From positions 124,001 through 188,000 of the forward strand of contig NZ_JBBLYU010000003.1 of NCBI RefSeq assembly GCF_037911135.1: a stretch of DNA of 64,000 bases, written 5' to 3'. Below the pieces are notes generated by a model. That model worked only from the letters and a program-made list of their open reading frames with translations. It was not told the origin of the DNA and searched no databases. This DNA comes from Phaeobacter sp. A36a-5a. Its GTDB lineage: Bacteria > Pseudomonadota > Alphaproteobacteria > Rhodobacterales > Rhodobacteraceae. How positions within the stretch are numbered: the stretch's first letter is position 1; each line of letters opens with the position of its first letter. The position numbers and the translations under genes are program-made. Shown piece after piece: positions 45,491-55,267 of this stretch.

Positions 45491-45712
45491 ATGCCCTATG
45501 TGAATATCAAAGTGACCCGCGAGGGCGGCCCCGATGGCACCGGCCCCAGCGCAGAGCAAAAGGCCCAGCTGATCACCGGGGTTACTGATCTGTTGCAGGA
45601 CGTTCTGGGTAAGAACCCGGCGACCACATTTGTGGTGATCGATGAGGTCCCGCTGGAAGATTGGGGCGTTGGCGGCCTGCCGGTGCAGGAGTACCGGAAG
45701 CAGGCGCAATAG
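45491..45712 (+). CDS. 4-oxalocrotonate tautomerase family protein
   Basis: 73 residues. MPYVNIKVTREG exposes Pro1 after Met removal, the catalytic base of the family, and LITGVTDLLQDVLGKNP is the long helix with a following VVIDEVPLEDWGVGG. Most 4-OTs are about 62 residues; this one is slightly longer. It is the third gene of the LysR-controlled operon. Confidence 0.9.
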   Translation: MPYVNIKVTREGGPDGTGPSAEQKAQLITGVTDLLQDVLGKNPATTFVVIDEVPLEDWGVGGLPVQEYRKQAQ

Positions 45713-46057
45713 AGACGCAGCGGACAGAGGCCTGAGGGCGACCTGTCCGCTGCCCCGGGCGCCGATGAATTTTGCGGTGGAGGGCGTACCGGCCAGCGCT
45801 GTCTCAATTGCCGCCAGGCGTTGCAGAACCGGGCTCATGGCCGGGCGTTGTTTGTATTGCGCGCCCTGACGCCTGACGATAGTAGAGCTGAGCCGCCGAG
45901 CACGTTGTCTCCTTCTGGTTGCTTGTATCTGTGAATTTTAATGTCACGACATGTCTATCTATATTTATGCATTCATCGACAAAGTCACGGGAAGGCTGAC
46001 CCGTTTTCCGACGCGACAACTCATTTACTGACGCAATTCCCCTTGAAGGAAAATTTC
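45713..46057. other. 345-bp region upstream of the serralysin gene
   Basis: No gene is supported. Just after the tautomerase stop, AGCGGACAG (45719-45727) and CTGTCCGCT (45743-45751) form a perfect 9-bp hairpin, a probable transcript end although no T-run follows. The remainder becomes AT-rich toward the protease start, with AAGGA at 46046-46050 as ribosome-binding site. No obvious operator was found. Confidence 0.5.
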
Positions 46058-48088
46058 ATGGCTAAAGGTTTGAACTCTATCTCATCATTTCTCCAGATCG
46101 GAGATCAAAGAGTCGACGGCTTGTTTTTTGGGCAAAAATGGAGCGATGATACTATTCACTATGCCTACCCGTCTGAGCCCGGTGTCTATAATTATTCAAC
46201 TTCTTCTAATGAGGCAGCTGCGTTTTCAGAGGTTTCCGATCTGCAGAAATCTGCGATCAAATTCGCTTTGGACTCTGATCTCGGCCCCGCCGCAGCAAGG
46301 GGCTTTTCTGTTGAAGGTATTACAAAGCTGAATATTGAGCATGACGCAACACCGGATACGACCAGCCCGGAGGCTATTCGGTACGGCAACACGTCCTCAC
46401 CCGATGTTCTCGGTGCTCATGGATATTACCCGCAAAACAGTCCAGCCGCAGGGGACGTCTGGTTTGGAAACACGGTTTACCGATCCCCGGCAGCGGGCAA
46501 CTACGCCTGGCATACTGTGCTGCATGAAACCGGACATGCTCTGGGACTGACGCATTCACATGAAAACATTAACGGATTCGGTGTTGTTCCATCTGAGTAC
46601 GACCACATGGAATACACGATCATGAGCTATCTGAGCTACGAAAATAGCCCGCTAGGTGGATATAGAAATGAACCCTCGAGCTTTGCACAAACCTACATGA
46701 TGCTGGATATCGCGGCCCTGCAGCATATGTATGGTGCCGATTACACCACCAACAGCAACGATACAGTCTACAATTGGTCCCCCAATTCAGGCGACACTTT
46801 GGTCAATGGTGAAATTGCAATCGATGCGGTCGGCAACCGGATTTTCGCCACCATCTGGGATGGGGGCGGCGTCGACACCTATGATCTTTCAGCCTACGCC
46901 GAGAATCTAAACATTGATCTGAACCCCGGCGAATCCTCACGCTTCAGCGCTGCACAGACAGCCCATCTGGGATATGGATATAACGCTAGCGGCAATATCT
47001 ACAATGCACTTCTCCATAATGGTGACAGGCGTTCGCTGATCGAAAATGCCATAGGTGGCACTGGCAACGACGTAATCGCGGGCAACATCGGCTCCAATTT
47101 ACTGCGTGGTGAGGGTGGCAACGACACCATCACAGGCGGTGCAGGTAATGATACCGTCTTTGGCAATACCGGAAATGACCATATCAGCGGTCAAGACGGT
47201 GATGACCGGATGCTGGGTGGCAAGGGCAACGACACAGTCTTTGGCGGCACTGGCAACGACGAGTTGCTGGGAAATCAGGACGACGACGTGCTGAATGGCA
47301 AAGAAGGTGCGGACACGCTTTACGGCGGTTCCGGCAGCGACACTCTGAATGGAGGTACCGGCGCCGACAGTATGTCAGGAGGCACAGGCAACGATACCTA
47401 CTGGGTGGACGATGCCGCAGACCAGGTGGCCGAAAATGCGGGCGCAGGTCAGGACCGGGTCAATAGCTCAGTAACTTTCGATCTGACTGCTCACAGCGCA
47501 CATATCGAAGACCTGACCCTCACCGGAAGTGCCAACATCAATGGCACTGGCAATGAGGCGGACAACTCGATTTCCGGCAACACTGGCGCCAATATTCTGC
47601 GTGGTGAGGGCGGCAATGACGTCATGACAGGTGGTGACGGAAATGACACTGTCTATGGCAATACCGGAAATGACCATATCAGCGGTCAAGATGGTGATGA
47701 CTGGGTGCTGGGTGGCAAGGGCAACGACACAGTCTTTGGTGGCACTGGCAACGACAAGTTGCTGGGAAATCAGGACGACGACGTGCTGAATGGCAAGAGC
47801 GGCCGGGACACGCTTTACGGCGGTTCCGGCGACGATACTCTGACCGGCGGCAACGGTGCCGACACATTTGTATTCACGAAGGGAGAAGACGCCGACCGGA
47901 TCACCGATTTTGGCCTTGGCAATGACACGCTTTTGCTGAGCGGGTTCGGTTTCTCTACTGAGCAGGATGCGCTCGGCTATGCAAATGACGTGTCAGGGAG
48001 CGTGATTTTCGACTTCGGTGATGGTGACAGCATAACCCTGTTGAATCTGCAGCTACAGGACCTGCATAGCAATATCGTCTTCACCTAG
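46058..48088 (+). CDS. Serralysin-type RTX zinc metalloprotease (M10)
   Basis: Secreted protease, 676 residues. The zinc motif HETGHALGLTH starts at His156 and the Met-turn MSYLSY at Met189, both intact. The catalytic domain runs to about 240, then a beta-roll of GGxGxDxxx repeats from about 340 (IGGTGNDVIAGN) to 610. The C-terminus (FVFTKGEDADRITDFGLG, ending in NIVFT) is a type I secretion signal. A block of about 255 bp is duplicated within the gene. The start follows AAGGA; the frame is open 39 codons upstream without homology. No peptidase inhibitor or type I exporter is adjacent. Confidence 0.95.
   Translation: MAKGLNSISSFLQIGDQRVDGLFFGQKWSDDTIHYAYPSEPGVYNYSTSSNEAAAFSEVSDLQKSAIKFALDSDLGPAAARGFSVEGITKLNIEHDATPDTTSPEAIRYGNTSSPDVLGAHGYYPQNSPAAGDVWFGNTVYRSPAAGNYAWHTVLHETGHALGLTHSHENINGFGVVPSEYDHMEYTIMSYLSYENSPLGGYRNEPSSFAQTYMMLDIAALQHMYGADYTTNSNDTVYNWSPNSGDTLVNGEIAIDAVGNRIFATIWDGGGVDTYDLSAYAENLNIDLNPGESSRFSAAQTAHLGYGYNASGNIYNALLHNGDRRSLIENAIGGTGNDVIAGNIGSNLLRGEGGNDTITGGAGNDTVFGNTGNDHISGQDGDDRMLGGKGNDTVFGGTGNDELLGNQDDDVLNGKEGADTLYGGSGSDTLNGGTGADSMSGGTGNDTYWVDDAADQVAENAGAGQDRVNSSVTFDLTAHSAHIEDLTLTGSANINGTGNEADNSISGNTGANILRGEGGNDVMTGGDGNDTVYGNTGNDHISGQDGDDWVLGGKGNDTVFGGTGNDKLLGNQDDDVLNGKSGRDTLYGGSGDDTLTGGNGADTFVFTKGEDADRITDFGLGNDTLLLSGFGFSTEQDALGYANDVSGSVIFDFGDGDSITLLNLQLQDLHSNIVFT
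47095..47349 (+). repeat. RTX segmental duplication, copy 1
   Basis: Matches 47590-47844 base for base with few differences, offset exactly 495 bp (165 codons). It encodes seven or so calcium-binding nonapeptides, with long identical DNA stretches such as around GGAAATGACCATATCAGC. Confidence 0.85.
47590..47844 (+). repeat. RTX segmental duplication, copy 2
   Basis: Second copy of the block at 47095-47349. The two are separated by an approximately 80-residue unit containing the recurring RTX spacer NDTYWVDDAADQVAENAGAG. The high DNA identity points to recent duplication or gene conversion. Confidence 0.85.
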
Positions 48089-48109
48089 TAGGTTCACTGA
48101 TCGACCGCA

Positions 48110-48141
48110 GGCGGGCTGCGCGGCCAACCGCATAGCCCGCC
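48110..48141 (+). terminator. Hairpin after the serralysin gene
   Basis: GGCGGGCT and AGCCCGCC form a perfect 8-bp stem 22 bases after the protease stop, with further pairing inside (GCG with CGC). No T-run follows, so it is a terminator-like hairpin rather than a proven terminator. Confidence 0.5.
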
Positions 48142-48377
48142 CTCTGCTTCCAGGCTTTCGGACTAGATGTCACAGCCAAGGAGGGCTCGACTGTGCTAAG
48201 GCGGCTGGCGTCCCGTCTGAGGACAGGCAATGTAACTATAGCAGTATGGGAAACGTGCAGCTTCCGAGCAATCAAAGGAGGCGTATCTCCAATCCAATAT
48301 TCACTCGGCACTCTGGCCGAGATCTACCGGCATAGTACAAATACGAATGTTCAGTGGATTGATCTTATTGGAGGAAG

Positions 48378-48453
48378 TGGTGAGCCGTGCAGGATTCGAA
48401 CCTGCGACCCACTGATTAAAAGTCAGTTGCTCTACCAACTGAGCTAACGGCCC
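48378..48453 (-). tRNA. tRNA-Lys (anticodon TTT)
   Basis: 76 nt including encoded CCA. On the minus strand, acceptor GGGCCGT pairs with ACGGCTC, D arm GCTCAGTTGGTAGAGC, anticodon loop CTTTTAA (TTT), T arm GCAGGTTCGAATCCTGC. All stems close. It lies between the serralysin and dapF genes; the surrounding non-coding sequence shows no attachment-site duplication of its 3' end. Confidence 0.95.
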
Positions 48454-48664
48454 ACTTCTTCATCGGAACATCGTGTTGTTCCCTGGTCGCTCTTTAAGGA
48501 CATAATCCAAAAGGATCAAGCACTTAATTTGCTTCGGAGCGGCGCGACCGTGTCAGTCATGCTGTCCCGATAGGCGGCGTATCTAGGGGTAAGGGCTGAG
48601 ACGGTCAACCCCTTTTTTCAACTTTCTTGCCACAAGGCTGGATTCATCTTCGACGGAGGTCTAT

Positions 48665-49504
48665 ATGCGCGAAATGACCACAGGATCAGACACCCGCTTG
48701 CCCTTCATGAAGATGCACGGCCTCGGCAACGACTTCGTTGTTGTGGATGCCCGTGACATGTCGTGGCCCATCACACCGGCCATGGCCGCCGGAATCGCGC
48801 ACAGGCAGATGGGCGTGGGATTCGACCAGCTCACCGTCATCACCCACGGCGAGGAAGACGCACATCTGACCTTCTACAACGCCGATGGATCCACCTCGGC
48901 CGCCTGCGGCAACGCCACCCGCTGCGTGGCCCGCTACCTGATGCAGCAGACCGGACGCGAGGCCCTGCGTCTGACCACCGATCGCGGCCTGCTTCAGGCA
49001 AGAGACGCAGGAAACGGGCTGACCGCCGTCAACATGGGCCAGCCACAGCTGGACTGGCAGGATATCCCGCTGGCAGAGCAGATGGACACGCTGGAGCTGC
49101 CGATTGAGGGGGCGCCAACCGCCACCGGCATGGGCAATCCGCATTGCACCTTTTTTGTCGAAAACGCCGAGCTGATCCCTCTCGCCGAATTTGGCGCGCG
49201 CTACGAGCATCATCCGCTTTACCCTGAACGCACCAATGTGCAGGTCGCCCATCTGGTCGGCACAGATCACATCCGCATGCGCGTCTGGGAACGCGGCGTC
49301 GGCATCACCCTGGCCTCGGGCTCCTCGTCCTGCGCCACCGCAGTGGCCGCAGCGCGACGCGGGCTGACCGGTCGCCATGTGCAGATAGATCTGGATGGCG
49401 GCACGCTCTGGATTGACTGGCGCGACGATGGCGTCTGGATGACCGGCCCGACCTGCCACGTGTTCGACGGCAGCTTCACCCGCGACTTTCTGGAAAGCCT
49501 CTAA
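48665..49504 (+). CDS. dapF: Diaminopimelate epimerase
   Basis: Converts LL- to meso-diaminopimelate for lysine and peptidoglycan; 279 residues, cytoplasmic. FMKMHGLGNDFVVVD, the first catalytic Cys in AACGNATRCVA and the second in LASGSSSCATAVAA are intact. GGAGG lies seven bases before the ATG at 48665; a second in-frame ATG at 48677 is possible. Two bases separate its stop from the mtaB start, a common alphaproteobacterial pairing. Confidence 0.96.
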   Translation: MREMTTGSDTRLPFMKMHGLGNDFVVVDARDMSWPITPAMAAGIAHRQMGVGFDQLTVITHGEEDAHLTFYNADGSTSAACGNATRCVARYLMQQTGREALRLTTDRGLLQARDAGNGLTAVNMGQPQLDWQDIPLAEQMDTLELPIEGAPTATGMGNPHCTFFVENAELIPLAEFGARYEHHPLYPERTNVQVAHLVGTDHIRMRVWERGVGITLASGSSSCATAVAAARRGLTGRHVQIDLDGGTLWIDWRDDGVWMTGPTCHVFDGSFTRDFLESL

Positions 49505-49506
49505 AC

Positions 49507-50769
49507 ATGAGCGCGCCCAAATTCACCACGCTCGGCTGCCGCCTGAACGCCTATGAAACCGAAGCGATGAAAGAGCTCAGCCAGCAGGCAGGGCTCAGCA
49601 ACGCCGTGGTGGTCAACACCTGTGCCGTCACCGCCGAGGCCGTGCGCAAGGCACGGCAGGAGATCCGCCGCCTGCGCCGTGAAAACCCGGAGGCGCCGAT
49701 CATCGTCACCGGTTGTGCCGCCCAGACCGAACCGGAGACCTTTGCCGCAATGGAAGAGGTCACCCGCGTCATCGGCAACACCGAAAAGATGCAGGCCGAG
49801 ACCTGGCAGCAGATCGCCAAGGGGCCGGATTTCATCGGCACCACGGAAAAGGTGCAGGTCGACGATATCATGTCGGTGACCGAGACCGCAGGCCATCTCA
49901 TTGACGGTTTCGGCACCCGCTCCCGCGCCTATGTGCAGGTCCAGAACGGCTGCGACCACCGCTGCACCTTCTGCATCATCCCCTATGGTCGCGGCAATTC
50001 CCGCTCGGTCCCGGCAGGCGTGGTGGTCGATCAGATCAAGCGGCTGGTGGACAGGGGCTATAATGAGGTTGTCCTGACCGGCGTCGATCTCACCTCCTGG
50101 GGCGCCGACCTGCCCGCCACGCCCCGTCTGGGCGATCTGGTGATGCGGATCCTGAAACTGGTGCCGGACCTACCGCGCCTGCGCATCTCCTCCATCGATT
50201 CGATCGAGGTGGACGAGAACCTGATGCAGGCCATCGCTACCGAATCCCGCCTGATGCCGCATCTGCACCTGTCGCTGCAACACGGCGATGATCTGATCCT
50301 GAAACGGATGGCCCGCCGCCACCTGCGCGATGACGCGATCAAATTCTGCGAAGACGCCCGCCGCCTGCGCCCGGAGATGACCTTTGGTGCCGATATCATT
50401 GCAGGCTTTCCGACCGAGTCGGACGCCCATTTCGAGAACTCGCTGAAACTGGTTACCGACTGCGATCTCACCTGGCTGCACGTCTTCCCCTATTCCAAGC
50501 GCGAGGGCACCCCGGCCGCCAAGATCCCCAATCAGGTGAATGGCACGGTGATCAAGGAGCGAGCCGCCCGTCTGCGCGCCGCCGGTGACGTGCAGGTACA
50601 GGCCCATCTCACCGCGCAGATCGGCCGCAGGCATCGCATCCTGATGGAAAACCCGCACATGGGCCGCACCGAGCAATTCACCGAGGTCAGCTTTGCAACC
50701 CCGCAGGTGGAGGGCGAGATCGTCACCACCACCACCACCGGCATCAGGGGAACCCAGCTCACTGCCTGA
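49507..50769 (+). CDS. mtaB: tRNA t6A37 methylthiotransferase MtaB
   Basis: Radical-SAM enzyme that adds a methylthio group to t6A at position 37 of tRNA; 420 residues. Three Cys of the N-terminal UPF0004 domain (TLGCRLN, VNTCAVT, VTGCAAQ) bind one iron-sulfur cluster, and CDHRCTFCIIPYGRGNSRS is the radical-SAM CxxxCxxC motif. A C-terminal TRAM-like segment follows. It is co-transcribed with dapF. Confidence 0.94.
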   Translation: MSAPKFTTLGCRLNAYETEAMKELSQQAGLSNAVVVNTCAVTAEAVRKARQEIRRLRRENPEAPIIVTGCAAQTEPETFAAMEEVTRVIGNTEKMQAETWQQIAKGPDFIGTTEKVQVDDIMSVTETAGHLIDGFGTRSRAYVQVQNGCDHRCTFCIIPYGRGNSRSVPAGVVVDQIKRLVDRGYNEVVLTGVDLTSWGADLPATPRLGDLVMRILKLVPDLPRLRISSIDSIEVDENLMQAIATESRLMPHLHLSLQHGDDLILKRMARRHLRDDAIKFCEDARRLRPEMTFGADIIAGFPTESDAHFENSLKLVTDCDLTWLHVFPYSKREGTPAAKIPNQVNGTVIKERAARLRAAGDVQVQAHLTAQIGRRHRILMENPHMGRTEQFTEVSFATPQVEGEIVTTTTTGIRGTQLTA

Positions 50770-50878
50770 GGCCGCGCGTCGACGCATTGGATCCGCACAC
50801 AGGCAGCACTCTGGGTGCCACTCCTACTGCGAAGACAGTCTTGCCCCTCTCGCACCGATGCCGGAGGATGGCAGGATC

Positions 50879-51400
50879 ATGAGCCTCATTCTCTTCCTTC
50901 ACGGCCCCTCCAGCAGCGGCAAATCCACGCTGGCAGCAGAACTGCGCCGCCAGTCACCCCGCCCCTTCCTGCACCTCTCCATTGATCACCTGCGCAGCAG
51001 CGGCGCCTGGCGCCAGGTCGATTATCCCGACTGGCAAACGGCCCGGCCCGCCTTCTTTGACGGGTTCCATCGCGCAGTTGCAGGCTTTGCCGACGCCGGT
51101 AATGATCTGATCATCGAACATATCCTCGACACACCCGGCTGGCACAGCCAGTTGCAGGACCTGCTGGCGGACCACCAAATGCTGTTCGTCGGCTTGCGCC
51201 CCTCTCTCGCCGCGCTGCACCAGCGCGAGCAGCGCCGAGGTGACAGGCCGCGGGGCAGCGCCGTGCAGGATGCCGCCCATATCCATGCCGGGATACGGTA
51301 TGATCTGGAGTGCGACGGCACCCGCGACACCGAACAGCTTGCGCGCGACATCCTCACTCGCATCAACCAGCCGCTGCCCGCCTCCGGATTTTTCCGCTAG
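50879..51400 (+). CDS. Chloramphenicol phosphotransferase-like P-loop kinase
   Basis: 173-residue nucleotide-binding protein. P-loop LFLHGPSSSGKSTLAAEL near the start, FLHLSIDHLR (acidic residue as in CPT proteins) and NDLIIEHILDTPGW match the CPT family, which phosphorylates hydroxyl groups. The native substrate is unlikely to be chloramphenicol. The ATG at 50879 follows GGAGGATGG; an in-frame ATG at 50858 is alternative. It lies 109 bases after mtaB. Confidence 0.75.
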   Translation: MSLILFLHGPSSSGKSTLAAELRRQSPRPFLHLSIDHLRSSGAWRQVDYPDWQTARPAFFDGFHRAVAGFADAGNDLIIEHILDTPGWHSQLQDLLADHQMLFVGLRPSLAALHQREQRRGDRPRGSAVQDAAHIHAGIRYDLECDGTRDTEQLARDILTRINQPLPASGFFR

Positions 51401-51490
51401 CCGCACATCAGGACACACCGCCCGCTGTCATCTTTCCCGAAATACTCCGTGGTGAATGCCCGCAGGGCAGAGGGGCAGCGCCCCCAATAC

Positions 51491-51526
51491 GAAAAACCCC
51501 CGCAGGGTCACACCATGCGGGGGTTC
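51491..51526 (-). terminator. Rho-independent terminator of petABC
   Basis: On the minus strand AACCCCCGCA pairs with TGCGGGGGTT around an 11-nt loop, followed by a TTTTTC run. It lies 22 bases beyond the petC stop. Confidence 0.9.
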
Positions 51527-51548
51527 GTAATTGCTCAGGAAAACCGGC

Positions 51549-52340
51549 TTAGCTGGTTTTCTTGCCTTTGTGCGGCGCCCACAGACGCTTGTTGGTGAGA
51601 TACAGCAGCACCGACAGCAGCGTCAGGAACAGCACGCCGACAAAACCGGCCTGCTTGCGCGCCATCATTTTCGGCTCCGCCGTCCACATCAGGAAGGCCG
51701 CGACGTCCTGCGACATGGCTTCCACATCGTTGGCGTGGCCATCGACGAACTCAACCTGCTCATCCGACAGCGGCGGCGCCATGGAGATCCAGCCACCAGG
51801 GAAGGCAGTGTTGCCATAGAAGGTGGTGCCTGCTTCTTCCTTGGTCTCACCGGTGTAGCCCGCCAGCAGCGACGCAATATATTCCGCACCGCCCATGCCT
51901 TTGAACAGCTGGTTCAGACCCAGACCGTAGGGGCCGTGGAAACCCGCACGTGCCTTGGCCATCATGCTGAGGTCAGGCGCGCCTGCGTTGTTGTTTTCCG
52001 GGAAGTTATCGGTCGGCTTGGCCGGACGATCTTCATCCTCCACCGGATCGTAAACCGAGAAGTTCTCGGCCGCATAGGCGCGGACCTGCTCTTCTGGCAG
52101 GTTCGGGCCACCTTCATCGGCCAGGGTGCGCAGCGGCACCAGCTTCAGCCCGTGACAGGCTGCGCAGACTTCGGTGTAGATCTGCAGACCGCGCTGCAGC
52201 TGGTTGGTGTCGTAGGTGCCAAACGGGCCTTCGAACGAGAAGTCATAGTCCTCGACATGGCCCGAGCCTCCCGCCGCAAAGGATGCGGCAGGCGCCAGGG
52301 ACAGTGCGAAGGCGGCACCAATGGCTAGTTTTTTCAACAT
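51549..52340 (-). CDS. petC: Cytochrome c1 of the bc1 complex
   Basis: Haem c subunit passing electrons from the Rieske protein to cytochrome c; 263 residues. A signal peptide ([18 protein letters not shown]) precedes the haem motif [16 protein letters not shown]; the axial-Met region is near [13 protein letters not shown]-terminal membrane anchor ([17 protein letters not shown]) ends with a basic tail. The start at 52340 has AAGGAC upstream. Last gene of petABC. Confidence 0.96.
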   Translation of the reverse strand: MLKKLAIGAAFALSLAPAASFAAGGSGHVEDYDFSFEGPFGTYDTNQLQRGLQIYTEVCAACHGLKLVPLRTLADEGGPNLPEEQVRAYAAENFSVYDPVEDEDRPAKPTDNFPENNNAGAPDLSMMAKARAGFHGPYGLGLNQLFKGMGGAEYIASLLAGYTGETKEEAGTTFYGNTAFPGGWISMAPPLSDEQVEFVDGHANDVEAMSQDVAAFLMWTAEPKMMARKQAGFVGVLFLTLLSVLLYLTNKRLWAPHKGKKTS

Positions 52341-52358
52341 GGTTGCTGTCCTTCTCAA

Positions 52359-53693
52359 TTACTCGGCCGGCGTGGCGTCAGCGCCAGACTTCTTGCCGTA
52401 ATGGGCATCAAAATCCGCTTCGATGGTCTCGGGAATCGCCAGCGGCTTCTCGATGACGCCCAGCAGCGGCAGGATCACCAGGAAGTAGGCGAACCAATAG
52501 GCCGAAGCGATCAGGGAGAACGACGCATAGGGTTCTTCCGCAGGCATCGCACCCAGCCACATCAGGGCAAAGAAGTCGATGACCAGCAGCAGGAACCACC
52601 ACTTGAACTGCGGGCGGTACCGGCCCGAGCGCACGCGGCTGGTGTCCAGCCAGGGCGCCAGCGCCATGACGGCAATCGCACCAAACATCGCCAGCACGCC
52701 AAAGAACTTGGCGTCGATGATGCCACCGGTCACAAAGGAGGCAATCTGCACAACCCAGACTTCCGAGGTGAAGGCCCGCAGGATCGCGTAGAACGGCAGG
52801 AAGTACCATTCGGGAACGATGTGTGCAGGGGTCACCAGCGGGTTGGCTTCGATGTAGTTATCGGGGTGGCCCAGGTAGTTCGGCATGAAGCCGACGATCG
52901 CCCAGAACACAACCAGCACAACCGCCAGACCTACGAAATCCTTGATCACGAAATAGGGCCAGAACGGCAGCGTGTCTTTCTTGGCTTCTTCCTTGGAGCC
53001 ACGACGCACTTCAACACCGGTCGGGTTGTTGTTGCCGGTGGTGTGGAAGGCCCAGATGTGCACGATGACCAGCGCCGCGATCACGAAAGGCAGCAGATAG
53101 TGCAGCGAGAAGAAGCGGTTCAGCGTGGCGTTGTCCACGGCAGGCCCGCCCAGCAGCCATGTCTGCAGCGCTTCACCAACAAAGGGAATGGCGCCGAACA
53201 GGCCGGTGATCACGGTCGCCCCCCAGAAGGACATCTGACCCCAGGGCAGTACATAGCCCATGAAGGCGGTGCCCATCATCATCAGGTAGATCAGCATGCC
53301 GATGATCCATGTGATCTCGCGCGGTGCCTTGTAGGACCCGTAGTAGAGACCCCGGAAAATGTGGATGTAGACCGCGACAAAGAACAGCGATGCGCCGTTC
53401 ATATGCAGATAGCGGATCATATGGCCGCCGTTCACGTTGCGCATGATGTGCTCAACGGAGGCAAACGCCAGATCGACATGCGGTGTGTAATGCATCACCA
53501 GGATGATACCGGTGACGATTTGCAGGACCAAGCAGAATGCCAGGACGATACCCCAGATCCACAACCAGTTCAGGTTCTTGGGCGTGGGGATCATAATGGT
53601 GTCATAGATCAGGCCAACGATGGGCAGGCGGCTGTGCAGCCACTTCTCGCCACCGGTTTTCGGCTCATAATGATCGTGCGGAATGCCGGACAT
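52359..53693 (-). CDS. petB: Cytochrome b of the bc1 complex
   Basis: Eight-helix di-haem quinol-oxidising subunit, 444 residues. [56 protein letters not shown] and the Qo-site [14 protein letters not shown] (PEWY) are present. It contains all four haem His in the second and fourth helices. 18 bases separate it from petC. Confidence 0.98.
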   Translation of the reverse strand: MSGIPHDHYEPKTGGEKWLHSRLPIVGLIYDTIMIPTPKNLNWLWIWGIVLAFCLVLQIVTGIILVMHYTPHVDLAFASVEHIMRNVNGGHMIRYLHMNGASLFFVAVYIHIFRGLYYGSYKAPREITWIIGMLIYLMMMGTAFMGYVLPWGQMSFWGATVITGLFGAIPFVGEALQTWLLGGPAVDNATLNRFFSLHYLLPFVIAALVIVHIWAFHTTGNNNPTGVEVRRGSKEEAKKDTLPFWPYFVIKDFVGLAVVLVVFWAIVGFMPNYLGHPDNYIEANPLVTPAHIVPEWYFLPFYAILRAFTSEVWVVQIASFVTGGIIDAKFFGVLAMFGAIAVMALAPWLDTSRVRSGRYRPQFKWWFLLLVIDFFALMWLGAMPAEEPYASFSLIASAYWFAYFLVILPLLGVIEKPLAIPETIEADFDAHYGKKSGADATPAE

Positions 53694-53704
53694 GAATGTC
53701 TCCC

Positions 53705-54265
53705 TTATCCCAGTTGGATCGTAGTTTCATCAAGGAACACGGCCGTCGGAACCGGCAGGTTCTCGGGCGCGGGACCTTTGCGGATACGACCGGCAGTGTC
53801 GTAGTGCGACCCGTGGCAGGGGCAGAACCAGCCATTGAACTCGCCAGCGCCATCACCCAGCGGCACACAGCCGAGGTGGGTACAGACACCCATCATGACC
53901 AGCCATTCGCCAGCTTCGTCCATGGTGCGGTTTTCGTCGGTGGCCGGCACATCGCCTGCGTTGACGTTCCGGGCAACCGGATCGGGCAGGTCGGCCAGAT
54001 CAACAGCACGTGCCGCTTCGATCTCTTCCTGGGTGCGGCGGCGGATGAACACCGGCTTGCCAAGGAACATAACCGAGATCTGGGTCCCGACTTCCACACC
54101 TGCCACGTCCACGATAATCGAGGACAGAGCCTGAACGTCAGCCGAGGGGTTCATCTGGTTGACCAGGGGCCAAATAGCGGCGCCCGCAGTCACTGCCCCG
54201 GCGCCGGCAGTGGCGTAGTAGAGGAAATCTCTCCGGGTTCCTTCGTTGTCTTCTGCGTGGGACAC
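53705..54265 (-). CDS. petA: Rieske iron-sulfur subunit of the bc1 complex
   Basis: 186 residues. N-terminal Tat-type signal anchor ([20 protein letters not shown]) followed by the Rieske cluster motifs [10 protein letters not shown] and [14 protein letters not shown]. It starts at a GTG (54265) with GGAG upstream. First gene of petABC, 11 bases before petB. Confidence 0.97.
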   Translation of the reverse strand: MSHAEDNEGTRRDFLYYATAGAGAVTAGAAIWPLVNQMNPSADVQALSSIIVDVAGVEVGTQISVMFLGKPVFIRRRTQEEIEAARAVDLADLPDPVARNVNAGDVPATDENRTMDEAGEWLVMMGVCTHLGCVPLGDGAGEFNGWFCPCHGSHYDTAGRIRKGPAPENLPVPTAVFLDETTIQLG

Positions 54266-54490
54266 GAGGTTTTCTCCAATTCCAGCGCCCGTTTAGGGCA
54301 AACATGCGCATACACCGCGCAATGAACGCAGTGACTCATCGCGGGTATCTAGCGGGGAGAAGGGCTTTCGTCCAGCGGTCATAGGCGCGCAGATGGACGC
54401 ACACGCAAGTAATTATGCGCAACTGTTGCAAACAGCCTCACATATTTGCGCGGGCACGCCGTATTTCAAGGGGAGCGCCCGCGCCAGATC

Positions 54491-55093
54491 TCAGCTTTCC
54501 GGTGGTCGCGTCGCCTGCATCGACGGACGCGAATCGAATTCGGCGAACCAATCCGCCAGCGCCTCGTTCCCCTTGCGCCAGCCCATGTCCGGATGCCGGA
54601 AATCCACATAGGACAATGCACAGGCCACAGCGATCTGCCCGATCCGCAGCGATCCTTTCAGATGCGCCATCCAGCGCGCGTTCAGCGCCGCGCAGCCGCC
54701 CAGCACCTTGCCGCTCTGCCCTTCGATCCACTCCGGCCATTGCTTGTCCGCGGGGCGCAGGCGCTTTTCATAGGACAGCAGCACTGCCGCCTCCATGATG
54801 CCATCCGCCGTGGCCTCCAGCACCCGCGTGTCCCAGCCGCCCTCATAAAGCGCCCCACCCGCACGCTCTGCCAGATAGGCGCAGATCACCCGGCTGTCAT
54901 ACAGCGTCGCGCCCCCCGCGCGTTCCAGCGCCGGGATCTTGGCCAGCGGGTTGGCGGCCTTCAGGTCGCTCGCCGGGGCAATCGGCGTGGTGGCCACCGG
55001 GATCAGCTCGACATCCGCCAGCTGATCCGTTTCATGCAGCACCACCATGACCTTACGCACATAGGGGGAGGTGGGCGCGTGATAGAGTTTCAT
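54491..55093 (-). CDS. Glutathione S-transferase family protein
   Basis: 200 residues. Thioredoxin-like N-terminal domain MKLYHAPTSPYVRKV with the SPYVRKV motif, NPLAKIPALE and the DSRVICAYLAE glutathione block, then an all-helical C-terminal domain. It is distinct from the beta-class enzyme at 44499 because it lacks the Cys10 motif. The start at 55093 is set by homology; it is monocistronic. Confidence 0.88.
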   Translation of the reverse strand: MKLYHAPTSPYVRKVMVVLHETDQLADVELIPVATTPIAPASDLKAANPLAKIPALERAGGATLYDSRVICAYLAERAGGALYEGGWDTRVLEATADGIMEAAVLLSYEKRLRPADKQWPEWIEGQSGKVLGGCAALNARWMAHLKGSLRIGQIAVACALSYVDFRHPDMGWRKGNEALADWFAEFDSRPSMQATRPPES

Positions 55094-55267
55094 TGCGGAA
55101 ATCCTTCTGAACAGGGTTTGGAGACAGATCCACGACGATGATACCATGTCTTACATGGGGCGCGGCTGCGCACACTCTAGCCTGGCCTCACGGCAGGACC
55201 ACCCCCTTCGGCACCTTCGGTCACGCTTCCTCTTGCCTTTGCCATATCGAGCGGCCATGTTCGCGCT

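Noticed and set aside
46980..47860. Regular short repeats suggestive of a CRISPR array
   Set aside because: They are degenerate, in frame with the protease and encode RTX nonapeptides.
28550..48453. Possible genomic island bounded by tRNA-Arg and tRNA-Lys
   Set aside because: There is no integrase and I found no repeat of either tRNA 3' end; the shared GGATTCGAACCTGC is simply the T arm common to tRNAs.
52401..53804. 467-codon plus-strand open frame opposite petB
   Set aside because: Antisense shadow of a highly conserved cytochrome b gene; the composition is dominated by His, Gln and Arg, typical of GC-rich antisense frames.
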